Source of the DNA: Mytilus californianus
Lineage: Eukaryota > Mollusca > Bivalvia > Mytilida > Mytilidae
Length of the DNA stretch: 64,000 nt
Direction: 5' to 3'
Assembly (NCBI RefSeq): GCF_021869535.1
Contig: NW_026262690.1
Location: forward strand, 63,000,995-63,064,994
A model generated the notes under the pieces. The model did no database searches and was not told the origin of the DNA. It was given only the letters and a program-made list of their open reading frames with translations. Of the stretch, positions 23,420-36,100 are shown piece by piece. The number at the start of each line of letters is the position of its first letter. Position 1 is the stretch's first letter. A program made the translations under genes and the position numbers.

Positions 23420-26400
23420 ATTTACCTATTATGGTCCAATGTCCAAAATCAAAATACATGGTTAGATTCAGCATATCAAAGAACCCCATATATTCAATTT
23501 TTGTTGAAATCAAACAAAGTTTAATTTTGGACCCCAACTTGGACAAACTTGAAAACTGGTCCCATAATCAAAAATCTAAACACATGTTTAGATTCAGCAT
23601 ATCAAAGTACCCCAAGAATTCAATTTTTGTTAAAATCAAACTAAGTTTAATTTTGGACCCTTTGGACCTTAATGTAGACCAATTTAAAAAACAGGACCCA
23701 AAATTAAAAATCTAAAAACACGTTTAGATTTGGCATATCAAAGAACCCCAATAATTCAATTTTTGATGAAATCAAACAAAGTTTAATTTTGGACCCTTTT
23801 GACCACAATATGAACCAATTTGATAGCGGGCCTACAAAATAAAAAATCTAAATACATGGTAAGATTCAGCATATCAAAGAACCCCATATATTCAATTTTT
23901 GTTGAAATCAAACAAAGTTTAATTTTGGACCCCAATTTGGACCAACTTGAAAACTGGGCCAAAAATCAAAAATCTAAATACATGTTTAGATTCAGCATAT
24001 CAAAGAACCCCATATATTCAATTTTTGTTGAAATCAAACAAAGTTTAATTATGGACCCCAACTTGGACCAACTTGAAAACTGGTCCCATAATCAAAAATC
24101 TAAACACATGTTTAGATTCAGCATATCAAAGAACCCCAAAAATTCAATTTTTGTTAAAATCAAACTAAGTTTAATTTTGGACCCTTTGGACCTTAATGTA
24201 GACCAATTTAAAAAACGGGACCCAAAATTAAAAATCTAAATACACGGTTAGATTTGGCATATCAAAGAACCCCAATAATTAAATTTTTGATGAAATCAAA
24301 CAAAGTTTAATTTTGGACCCTTTTGACCTCAATATGAACCAATTTGATAGCGGGCCCACAAATAAAAAATCTAAATACATGGTAAGATTCAGCATATCAA
24401 AGAACCCCATATATTCAATTTTTGTTGAAATCAAACAAAGTTTAATTTTGGACCCCAATTTGGACCAACTTGAAAACTGGGCCAAAAATCTAAAATCTAA
24501 ATACATGTTTAGATTCAGCATATCAAAGAACCCCATATATTCAATTTTTGTTGAAATCAAACAAAGTTTAATTTTGGACCCCAACTTGGACCAACTTGAA
24601 AACTGGGCCCATAATCAAAATTCTAAACACATGTTTAGATTCAGCATATCAAAGAACCCCAAGAATTCAATTTTTGTTAAAATCAAACTAAGTTTAATTT
24701 TGGACCCTTTGGACCTTAATGTAGACCAATTTAAAACGGGACCCAAAATTAAAAATCTAAATACACGGTTAGATTTGGCATATCAAAGAACCCCAATAAT
24801 TCAATTTTTGATGAAATCAAACAAAGTTTAATTTTGGACCCTTTTGACCTCAATATGAACCAATTTGATAGTGGGTCCACAAATAAAAAATCTAAATACA
24901 TGGTTAGATTCAGCATATCAAAGAACCCCATATATTCAATTTTTGTTGAAATCAAACAAAGTTTAATTATGGACCCCAACTTGGACCAACTTGAAAACTG
25001 GTCCCATAATCAAAAATCTAAACACATGTTTAGATTCAGCATATCAAAGAACCCCAAAAATTCAATTTTTGTTAAAATCAAACTAAGTTTAATTTTGGAC
25101 CCTTTGGACCTTAATGTAGACCAATTTAAAAAACGGGACCCAAAATTAAAAATCTAAATACACGGTTAGATTTGGCATATCAAAGAACCCCAATAATTAA
25201 ATTTTTGATGAAATCAAACAAAGTTTAATTTTGGACCCTTTTGACCTCAATATGAACCAATTTGATAGCGGGCCCACAAATAAAAAATCTAAATACATGG
25301 TAAGATTCAGCATATCAAAGAACCCCATATATTCAATTTTTGTTGAAATCAAACAAAGTTTAATTTTGGACCCCAATTTGGACCAACTTGAAAACTGGGC
25401 CAAAAATCAAAAATCTAAATACATGTTTAGATTCAGCATATCAAAGAACCCCATATATTCAATTTTTGTTGAAATCAAACAAAGTTTAATTATGGACCCC
25501 AACTTGGACCAACTTGAAAACTGGTCCCATAATCAAAAATCTAAACACATGTTTAGATTCAGCATATCAAAGAACCCCAAAAATTCAATTTTTGTTAAAA
25601 TCAAACTAAGTTTAATTTTGGACCCTTTGGACCTTAATGTAGACCAATTTAAAAAACGGGACCCAAAATTAAAAATCTAAATACACGGTTAGATTTGGCA
25701 TATCAAAGAACCCCAATAATTAAATTTTTGATGAAATCAAACAAAGTTTAATTTTGGACCCTTTTGACCTCAATATGAACCAATTTGATAGCGGGCCCAC
25801 AAATAAAAAATCTAAATACATGGTAAGATTCAGCATATCAAAGAACCCCATATATTCAATTTTTGTTGAAATCAAACAAAGTTTAATTTTGGACCCCAAT
25901 TTGGACCAACTTGAAAACTGGGCCAAAAATCTAAAATCTAAATACATGTTTAGATTCAGCATATCAAAGAACCCCATATATTCAATTTTTGTTGAAATCA
26001 AACAAAGTTTAATTTTGGACCCCAACTTGGACCAACTTGAAAACTGGGCCCATAATCAAAATTCTAAACACATGTTTAGATTCAGCATATCAAAGAACCC
26101 CAAGAATTCAATTTTTGTTAAAATCAAACTAAGTTTAATTTTGGACCCTTTGGACCTTAATGTAGACCAATTTAAAACGGGACCCAAAATTAAAAATCTA
26201 AATACACGGTTAGATTTGGCATATCAAAGAACCCCAATAATTCAATTTTTGATGAAATCAAACAAAGTTTAATTTTGGACCCTTTTGACCTCAATATGAA
26301 CCAATTTGATAGCGGGTCCACAAATAAAAAATCTAAATACATGGTTAGATTCAGCATATCAAAGAACCCCAAGAATTCAATTTTTGATGAAATCAAACAA

Positions 26401-26790
26401 AGTTTAATTTTGGACCCTTTTGACCTCAATGTGGACAAAGTTGATAACGGGGCCCAAAAATCAAAAATCTAAATACATGTACATGGTAAGATTCAGCATA
26501 TCAAAGAACCCCATATATTCAATTTTTGTTGAAATCAAACAAAGTTTAATTTTGGACCCCAATTTGGACCAACTTGAAAACTGGGCCCATAATCAAGAAT
26601 CTAAATACAAGGTTAGATTCGGCATATCAAAGAACCCCAATAATTCAATTTTTGTTAAAATCAAACTAAGTTTAATTTTGGACCCTTTTGACCTTAATGT
26701 AGACCAATTTAAAAACGGGGCCCAAAATCCAAAAACTTAATACACGGTTAGATTCAGCATATTAAAGAACCCCAAGAATTCAAGAATAAA
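23420..26790 (-). repeat. 126/136-bp satellite array with a 1441-bp higher-order repeat
   Basis: AGATTCAGCATATCAAAGAA recurs every 126 or 136 bases, about 25 units. A block at 24279-24831 recurs nearly unchanged at 25720-26272, exactly 1441 bases on (about 11 units). Long translated frames arise only because unit lengths keep frame; they are not genes. Confidence 0.92.
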
Positions 26791-26842
26791 ACCCCATTGA
26801 AATTGATCAAGAAATAAGCAATTTATACGAAGTATCTTCTTT

Positions 26843-27065
26843 TGCACAATACTGTGCAATTGAATATTTCTTGCTATTGTGCAATACTGTACAATTGACA
26901 ATTTCTTGCTATTGCGCAATATTGTGCTATTGGATATTTCTTGCTAATGCGCAATACTGTGCAATTGAAGATTTCTTGCTATTGCGCAATACTGTGCAAT
27001 TGAAGATTTCTTGCAATTGTGCAATACTGTGCAATTGAAAATTTCTTGCTATTGCACAATACTTA
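26843..27065 (-). repeat. 36-bp tandem array (GCAATACTGTGCAATTG)
   Basis: About six units of TGCACAATACTGTGCAATTG followed by AATATTTCTTGCTATTG. The same array in opposite orientation is at 47141-47358 and 59684-59903. Confidence 0.9.
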
Positions 27066-28000
27066 TTATATAATAATTTACACATCCTGTTTGGTGTGTA
27101 ACTCCTACCATATCATTATTATTTGCTTTTAAATATTAATCAGAAATAACCAACTTAAAATGGAAAATTTTAAAAGAAAAAAAAAAGGGAAAAAAAAAAA
27201 AAAAAGAAAAAAAAAAAATCCCCCCCCCAAATTTTTTGAACCCCCTTATGATTCATCACCCCCAAACTCAATCCCAGCCTTCCCTTTGTGGTATGGTACC
27301 TTGCAGTACAATTTCAGAGAGATCCATACACTTGAACACAAGTTATTGTCATGAAACTAGAAAAATGCTTGTTTTTTGCCCCTTTTTTGGCCCCTAATTC
27401 CTAAAATTTTGAGGCAATTACCCCCAAAATCAATTACAGCCTTCCCTTTGTGATATGGAACCTTGTGGTACAATGTCAGAGAGATCCATACACTTACACA
27501 CAAGTTATTGTCTGGAATTACAAAAATGCTTATTTTTGGCCCCTTTTTGGCCCCTAATTCCTTAACTGTTGGTACCATAACCCCCAAAATCAATCCCAAC
27601 CTTCCTTTCGTGGTATTGAACCTTATGGTAAAATTTCATGGAGATCCATTCACTTAAACTAAAGTTAGAGTGCGAAAACCAATGTGTCTTCGGACGACGC
27701 CGGACGACGACGACGCCGTCATACCAATATACGACCAAAAAATTTTCAATTTTTGCGGTCGTATAAAAATTGTGTACTTACAATAAGTAGTTTTTGAGTA
27801 ATAAAATTTTCAATTCTTAAAAGCAATCCAGTCAGTGTCATCAGCCAAAATGTTGAGAAAATGGGTGAAGTGTACAAAGAAATGAATTTACCAAGATATG
27901 TACATCCCATATTTATTTTTTCTTTTCAAAATTCTTATAGATATGTATTTTATCAATCATTCATAACAAAGAAGTTGATGTAATATGCTTTTTGTGCTAA

Positions 28001-29900
28001 AACAAGAGGCTCTCAAGAGCCTGAATCGCTCACCTGTAATTTTTTGCTTAAATCTTTCATCAATGATTATTTTTGCTTTTCAATATAAATTAATGAATGG
28101 CTCAAAACTTCCACTGAAATGTTCTTTGTATCTGTCATATTTTCTTCAAAATCAAAGAAATGCATTTTATCCCTATGTTTCATTTTAGCCATAGTGGCTA
28201 TGTTTCTTGGCGTACAAGAAAATAAAATACAAAATTTATACTAGATACTCTGAAACTCATTCAGCCCAAGTTTGGCTGAAATTGATTCAGCAGTTTCAAA
28301 GGAGAAGATTTTTTAAAGTAAGCAAACTAAATGAACAAATTGTGAAAAATTGATTTTAAAGGGCAATAACTCCTTAAGGGGACAATTGACAATTTTGGTC
28401 ATACAAACTTATTTGTAGATCTTACTTTGCTGAACATTTTTGCTGTTTACAGTTTATCTTTATCATTAACATGATTAACTAGATATCATTGAGATGGGAG
28501 CCATCTCTGTGGGCCCCGCTGTGAATAATGTGTGGTAAAAAAATTGTATCTTTATCATTGGACATGGGGTTGTCAAATGAAACCAAAGTTTTTGACCTTG
28601 ACCTTTGACCTAGGAAGTTGTACATAAATTATGACAAGCCCTCTGGTGTTGGTTTATATACATATCAAGTATAAACTTTGAAATCATTATGGTTCTAAAG
28701 ATATAGAGCGGACACGATCTTTACCATAGGACATGGGGTTGTCAACTAAAACCAAAGTTTTTGACCTTGACCTTTGACCTAGGAAGTTGAACATACATTA
28801 TGACACACCCTCTGGTGTTGGTTAATATACATGTCAAGTATAAACTTTGAAATCATAACGGTTCTCTAGATATAGAGCGTACTCGATTTGTTACGGACAG
28901 ATGGACGGACGGACAGACTGATCACTATAGGGTGGCCACCATTTGGCGGGGCCCTAATAATATTCAAGATAATAACCAAAATCTGCAAAATTTCCTTAAA
29001 ATTACCAATTCAGTGGCAGCAATCCAACAATGGGTTGTTAGATTCATCTGAAAATTTCAGGGCTGATAGAACTTCACCTAATAAACACTTTTACCCCACG
29101 TCAGATTAGCTCTAAATGCTTTGTTTTTTGAGATATAAGCCAAAAACTGCATTTTACCACTATGTTCTATTTTTAGCCATGGTGGCCATGTTTTTTGACG
29201 AAACAGAAAATAAAAAACAAAGTTTATTCTAGATACCCTGAGCATCATTCAGCTTAAGTTTGGTTGGAATTGGTTCAGTAGTTTCAGAGAAGACGATTTT
29301 TTAAAGTTAGAAAACATGATGAACAAATTGTGAAAAATTGTCCTTAAAGGGCAATAACTCTTTAAGGGGTCAATTGACAATTTCGGTCATATAAAACTTA
29401 TTTGTAGATCTTACTTTGCTGAACATATTTTCTGTTTGCAGTTTATCTTTATCATTAATATTATTCAAGATAATAACCAAAAACTGCAAAATTTCCTTAA
29501 AATTACCAATTTAGTGGCAGCAACCCAACAATGGGTTATTAGATACATCTGAAAATTTCAGGGCTGATAGAACTTTACCTTATACACACTTTTACACGAC
29601 GTCAGATTTGCTTTGGTTTTTGAGATATAAGCCAAATACTGCATTTTACCCCTATGTTCTAATTTAAGCCATGGCGGCCATGTTTTTTGACGAAACAGAA
29701 AATAAAACACAAACTTTATTCTAGATACCCTAAGGATCATTCAGCTTAAGTTTTGTTGGAATTGGTTCAGTAGTTTCAGAGGAGAAGATGTTTGAAATAG
29801 TTTACACCAGACGGATGGACGACGACCGACAACAACGATAATGGACGACGATGGATGCCAAGTGATGGCTAAAGCTCACAGTTCCTTCGGAACGGTGAGC
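28001..29900 (+). mobile_element. AAGAGGCTC-family element with nested insertion
   Basis: Starts AACAAGAGGCTCTCAAGAGC and ends GCTCACAGTTCCTTCGGAAC GGTGAGC. It holds repeated units of about 480 bp (TAGTTTTTGAGATATAAGCC...GGCAGCAACCCAACAATGGG). A GGACGAC tract lies near 29810-29855. The 28474-28950 segment is a different element. Confidence 0.8.
28474..28950 (+). mobile_element. GGGAGCCATCTC/GGCGGGGCCC element, two 169-bp units
   Basis: Interrupts the family text between TATCTTTATCATTAA and ATAATATTCAAGATAATAAC. It begins with a GAGATGGGAGCCATCTC hairpin and GGGCCCCGC and ends GGCGGGGCCCTAA. Two 169-bp units each carry three TGACCT half-sites. A GGACAGATGGACGGACGGAC tract precedes the end. 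Confidence 0.7.
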
Positions 29901-30095
29901 AAAGAAGAGACAGAAGAATACACAGGTTAACCAATATACCCTCTAACTCCTTCAGAGTAGAGTTCAACTATATTTAAAACATCAACACAAATTTCTGTAA
30001 TAGTTTACTTCTATTCCTATAATTAAGTTCATATATACATCGTATTCTTAATTTATTTTTACAATTCATTTACAAATGGTCTAAAAATAAATATT

Positions 30096-30195
30096 TCAAT
30101 CTGTTAATCTGGTCCACTTTTCACTTGTCAACCATAGTCTCTTTGCTATATTTTCATTATTTGCATTTCCTGTAACTTCCTTTTCTTCCATATTA
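30096..30195 (-). CDS. Minus-strand dehydrogenase exon 7 (C-terminus)
   Basis: 100 nt behind acceptor TTTTACAG. Joined to the phase-2 end of exon 6 it reads [10 protein letters not shown] then [18 protein letters not shown] and a stop. The A(K)RLW...SE pattern is the usual end of this family. It lies 3.7 kb from exon 6, with a 1.6-kb element (31093-32708) in the intron. Confidence 0.85.
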
Positions 30196-33100
30196 CTGTA
30201 AAAGAAAGTTAAATCAAAATGAATGGTCCTTTTTTCTGCAAAATACCACAAATAATAATAAAAATAAAAAAAAGCTTGTAAAAAATTAAATTTTATATCA
30301 TCTGACAAATGAATGCAAGATGTGACATACTTATGTAGTGATTTATTATCTTACTTTTTTTATAAGTGTTGCATAGTATTCTTATCCTAAAAATAAACAA
30401 TAATAAACCCAAACCATAGTTTTTGTTTTTAAAATACAATATACATGTTTTCAGTTAGTGCTGATGATACACATGTGATATAAAAATTATTCGTTGTGTA
30501 CTATAAATTTCTTGTCAATTACGGTTTAAGGGTATGGGAATGAACAGTTATCAAAATATTTAATAATTAATGATATGAAGGGGTGGGGTATGTACCCTAG
30601 GAACAAAATCTATAGTGAACTAGAGAAGTCTTATAAAACCAGTTCTTTATATATTAGGATTTGGGATGGTGGTCTAAATCATTTTTTAGATATTTGAGGC
30701 CTTAGAATGGTACCCCTTAGGTTGCAAAACCATGTTTAAGAATGGCCTCAGTCACCAGGTCACTTTAAAGCAAATTTGAAAGCAACAGCAATCCACATAA
30801 CAAATTTTAAAACATTTTCATAGGTCACAACCGTCACAGGTCCTTTTAAATGAAACGTCAGGTCAGATTTGACCATGCTGCAGCTACAAATTTAATGGTT
30901 AATTATATAAGGGGGTGGTGACAGACCCCAAGGGGCAAACCATTAGGTGCACTGAAAAAGTATTAAATATATATGGCTTAGGGATGGACATATGAAAAAT
31001 CAATTACTTGACATTGAAAGTCAAAGGTCAAGGTAATCTTCAATGGTACATGACACATAGTCTTGAGGTGCTTAACCAATTTGCCAAATATCAATAAACA
31101 GCTGCGCCATGAGCGCATGATACGCCCGTCGTCTTGTGTGTGAATTTTTATGCAATAAGCATAAATAGTTTCTGACATACGGCGTGACATGCGAAAACCC
31201 CCTTTTTTTTTTACAAAAAACTCAATATCTCTAAAATAAAATTTTGAATCAAAACCAAAAAGTATACAGATCTTTAGATTAATATAACTAAGAAGTGTGT
31301 AAAATTTTAAGAATAAACATAAATCGTTTTTGAGATACGGCGTGACATGTGAAAACCCCCCTTTTAAAAAAAAATCAATATCTCAAAAATAAAATTTTGA
31401 ATCAAAACCAAAAAGTATACAGATCTTTAGATTCATATAACTAAGAAGTGTGTAAAATTTTAAGCAATAATCATAAATCGTTTTTGAGATACGGCGCGAC
31501 ATGTGAAAAACCCCTCCCCCTTTTTTTACAAAAAACTCAATAACTCAAAAATAAAATTTTGAATCATCACCAAAAAGTATACAGATCTTAAGGTTAATAT
31601 AACTAAGAAGTGTGTAAAGTTTTAAGCAATAATCATAAACTGTTTTTGAGATACGGCACGACATGTGAAAAACCCCTCCCCCTTTTTTAACAAAATACTC
31701 AATATCTCTAAAATAAAATTTTGAATCATCACCAAAAAGTATACAGATCTTAAGATTAATATAACTAAGAAGTGTGTAAAGTTTTAAGCAATAATCATAA
31801 ATTGTTTTTGAGATACGGCGCGACATGTGAAAAAAACACACACCTGTTTTAGTTACTAAGCCGTAACTCAAAAAGTTTTAACCTTATTTTCACCAAAAAG
31901 TATACAGATCGTTTGACCATCATAAGAAACAACTATGTTAAGTTTCATGAAAATTGGATAAGTCATTCTCAAGTTACGGTGCAACATGTTTACGCCGGAC
32001 AGACAGACGGACAACAACAAATGGAAGTTTTTAACGACCTTGACTGGATATACATCCCTCGCACGGTCGGCTCGGTGCCCGAAAGTGTTTGGTGAGCATT
32101 TAAATAATTTTGTGCCATCGGTCAGGAACAGGTGGAGGACGCCATTTTGGTAGGCCGCCATCTTGGTTTTGTGAGTTGTTTTGGTTTTTCTTTTGTTGAC
32201 TATTTTGATGTTATGTCTTCACAACGGCTGCTTTCAGGGCCAGATTGGTCAGCTTGGCAGCCCGCTAACCTCGATGATGGAGTACTGGCAGATGAGTCTC
32301 GGACGTAGTATTAACGATGACAGGAAGCATTATCAGGACCAAAGTCGTGAGACAGTGAAATGGTGGTCCATCATCTAACACCTAGGATACAGCCCTCGGA
32401 CGTCACTCGGCATACCACTCCCCCATCCATAATGGGTTTTGGAGTGTATGTTGACGCGGGAATTAGCCTTACACGGATTATAGTCTAATGTAGTCTGTAC
32501 AGCGTTGGATTGGTTTCTGTCATCGAAAGTAGTAAGTCGTTGATCCATCTAACTGTAAACCCTCATCGAATATAGCGGGTAAAGGAGAGCTGACCCAGCA
32601 CGTCCGTTCAGTTGTAATGACTGAGACGTGACTGTAATGAACAGACGGACAGACAGACACCGGACCTTTGTATACAATAATACGTCCTGTCAAAAATTGA
32701 TGGGCGTATAAAAACCTACATCAAAGGAGTAAGTAATTATGTTTGATACATGAAAATGTCCAATAAAATCTATTATTCAAGCATTTAGGCTAAAGTTCAA
32801 GCTCATGAAGGTCGTGATAACACACAAAACACTGTTTTATGTAATACAGTTTCATGCCAGATATCATATATTACCTTACCTCCTATACATTTCTAGGAAT
32901 ATGATTGGTTAAAAGCAACCATGTGGAGACCATGTATATTTCATATAGGGTTAGTAGGCGGGGCTTATTTCAATACACAGTTAGTTATGGTGTTACATCC
33001 CTTTGTAAAAACAACACAGTGCTGAGGAAAAATTTGAAAGGTTTCAACAGACAAAGAAATTGATGATGAACGACTGAAATAAATTCATAAAACACATTTA

Positions 33101-36100
33101 AAGCTAACAAGTTGTTATTGTGGCATTTGTTTGTGTATAGACCAATGGAAGTAGGTTCTTAATACTAAGTATTGAAGACTTAATCACTTTGATAGGCCAC
33201 TAGTCTAAATACCACATGTTAAGATAGTTGGTAAGATAAATTCGTTACACAGTGTGCTAGTGACCTAATACCATATATATGGGGTCAGTAAATTCCATAT
33301 GGGGATTTGACTGACCCCATATATATCGTATTAGGTCACTAGCACACTATGTAACTAATATTATGTCAAAAGATAAAAAAAGTTTTAGCCCAGACAAGGT
33401 TGTATGAGAACCAAAAGAACCAGAAGGAAGAATAGATGGTACTTAAACTTTGTCTAGGGGAGACATATTGACTATTTCATCATAAAGATATCAGGAGGCA
33501 TTAATCTTTGACTTTTATATTGAATAGAAGAAAATAAGAGATACAAAATGGAATTCGGACATAACATCACTGAAATCTAGGTATTAGTTTAGGACTTGCT
33601 GATGGAAAAACTTACTACCTATCCTATGTTAATATGAAAAATCATTTGTTTGCTTGAGGGAAACCCAGAAATCATTTGAATCAATAAATGAAATTTGAGA
33701 TGAACAAGGAAATTCATTAGGTAATAACAAAATTCTGAATGGTTAAATATTATAAGATTGAGGCAGCAGGTAAACATTTTTCTAATGATTTTAAATCAAT
33801 AGATTTGGATTATCAAACATTGGCCACTAAAGCATAACCCATTAAATCCTGTTATATACATCTTTATATTTTTTTTCTTAACATGTTTACATCAACTTAC
33901 TAAAAAAGTTTACCAGTTGTATTTCTGACATCATGTCCAATAGCACAATACACTGGTGTAGCTGAACCCTCTTCCAATGTTCTCATCACCACATAATTAA
34001 TCGGTTTCATAAAAAAACTAGAAATATACGACTTGTTAACACTAAGATGACGTCCTAATTCTGATTTTGTAATTCCCGGATATACAGCATTAACAGTTAC
34101 TCCTGTATCTACAATAGCAAGTGTATAAATACATAAAGGTTTGCTACAAATTCTAGACATCCATATACTTCTGATGTTTTTCAACTTCAGCTATATGAAG
34201 AATCTTAATTCAAGGAACCTAACATTAGAAAGGCATTTTATAAATTTTCTTGTGCTTCACTGCATTATTATCAAATCAACAAAAATTGCTATATGTGCTT
34301 ATTTTCCAGTATTGAGTAGAAACAAATAGATTAAGTCTTTGAGAACCTAACTCTCAAATAAACAATTTCTTTCTTTTAATCTGCCATCATGTATATGCAT
34401 GAACATTTTGTTATTACACTTTAATCAAATATAAATTATCAATGTTTTTAACCTGTCTGTTCCAACATTTGGTTAATCTACAAAAGATGGTACTGTACTG
34501 TTAACGGCAATTCTGTGGTCAAGACTCTGGGTGATTTGATCCAGGTATAAACATTTTTTTTATTGTTTGAGACCACATGTAGAAGTTGATGTCTTTTCAG
34601 GTTTTTGTAAGTTGTTGAATTGCTGTCTCTTTGATGTGGTCATTTTTTAATGCTACTTTCTATACATTTGTACAACTTAATGGTGGTCAGTTTCAATAAA
34701 GGAGAAAAGTGGAGTACTAATCAAACTGTCAAACTCTTTTTCTGCAAATGACCAGAGCTTCTTTCAAACCCCTACCATAATGCATATTGGCTATAGTGGC
34801 TTGAACAGGTGATGTTGAACACTTTCTTTGAGTTGACCATTCAGCCACAGAACCCCCTGTATCAGTTTTCATCATACATGATTTTCATATATTAACTACT
34901 GTTATCACGTTTCAAATGTGATTCTGAGCCACAGAACCTCTTGTCCTTATTTTCATAGTGCATCTTCAGATATGAACTATCATTTTTATGCACCTGTCCT
35001 AAGTCAGGAGCCTGTTGTTCAGTGGTTGTCGTATTTTGGAGTGTTTCATAGGCGTTTCTCGTTTATCGTTTCTGTTACAGATTAGACCGTTGGTTTTCCT
35101 GTTTGAAGTGTTTTACACTAGTCATTTTGGGACTATTTATAGATTGCTGTTTGGTGTGAGCCAAGGCTCCATGTTGAGGGCCGTACTTTGACCTATAATT
35201 GTTAACTTTTTATACATTGTGACTTGGATGGAGAGTTGTCTCATTGGCACTCATACCACATCTTCTTATTTATATCAAGTTCAAAAAATAATTATGAAGC
35301 AAGTGCATTGATAACAGATCTACTTTTTTTCAAACTTACCATCCAACCTTTTAGCTAATTCTTTTGTAAATAACATAATTGCAAGTTGACTCTGGTCATA
35401 AGCTTTTCCAGCATCATAATTTGTATCACTATTTAAATCTTCAAAGTTAATTTTTCCTTTTTTCTGTGATATAGCTGTTAAATTTACAATTCTACTAGGA
35501 GCACATCTCTTTAATTTGTCCAACAACAAATTTGTGAGTAGAAAATGACCTGAAATATATAAAAATGAATTAGATACTTGATTTTAGACCTCTTCTTCAC
35601 TACAGACCTCCATCACATTCAAAATCAGGTATGTAAGTATAAATTTGAGCAAATAACATATTCTAAGAAATATTGAACAGATGCACCCAATTGCAATCAA
35701 TTTCTGAATCTTTCTTTTCTTTTTTGTAAAAAACAAAATTTATTACCTGTGTTGAGCATGTAAATTTGACAGTGAACAGTATAATTAATGACTTGTGTTA
35801 AAGCACCCTTACTTATCTTTAGAAAAGTTACTGATTCTTTGAAGAAGAATGACCTTCACAATGTCTTGACACTTTAAATTATATTTAGCATTTTGATAAT
35901 TTACTTTGTCAATAAACAGACAATTTAAAGTTCTGAAAAAAAGACATTGTTCAGATCACATAAATATAGAGCCATTTTGAATTGCTTAGAACAACAAATG
36001 TTTGATTACTACAATATAAGCGAAAATAAAACAACACCTACCTCAAAAAATGCTGTTTTGATGTGATTAAATCCAAATTTGAATTGTAGAAGTAACATAA

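Larger units (their letters stand above)
23236..27763 (-). mobile_element. TACGACC-family element, copy C, 4.5 kb with expanded satellite
   Basis: Left end AATAAAATGCTTCGCTGGGC, GATACGACCTCAGAGGTCG; right end hairpin ACGACC...GCGGTCGTA at 27730-27763. Order: AAT end, 126/136-bp array (23420-26790), 36-bp array (26843-27065), A-rich tract (27170-27225), 161-bp units (27260-27660), GGACGACG tract (27692-27718), hairpin end. The three internal array types occur in the same order in copies D and F. Confidence 0.85.
31093..32708 (+). mobile_element. TACGCCC-family element related in design to the TACGACC family
   Basis: Left end AATAAACAGCTGCGCCATGA, GCGCATGATACGCCCG; right end TTGATGGGCGTA followed by TAAAA. 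Five internal units of 154-162 bp carry GAGATACGGCGTGACATG. GGACAGACAGACGGACAAC is at 31997-32015, with a second tract at 32642-32662. It lies in the last intron of the minus-strand dehydrogenase. Confidence 0.75.

Noticed and set aside
23374..26740. Several 100-170 codon frames reading KSKYMVRFSISKNP repeats, and their antisense frames
   Set aside because: They follow the 126/136-bp satellite units, occur on both strands and lack start context or splice logic. They reflect repeat length and AT content, not a protein.
26843..27065. 36-bp repeats as a CRISPR array
   Set aside because: Units are contiguous with no unique spacers, and the genome is eukaryotic.
27160..27354. Lys-rich frame MENFKRKKKGKKKK
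   Set aside because: Translation of the A-rich tract inside element copy C; its inverse counterpart in copy D behaves the same way.
31545..31871. 108-codon minus-strand frame with internal duplication
   Set aside because: It translates two tandem units of the 154-162-bp array.
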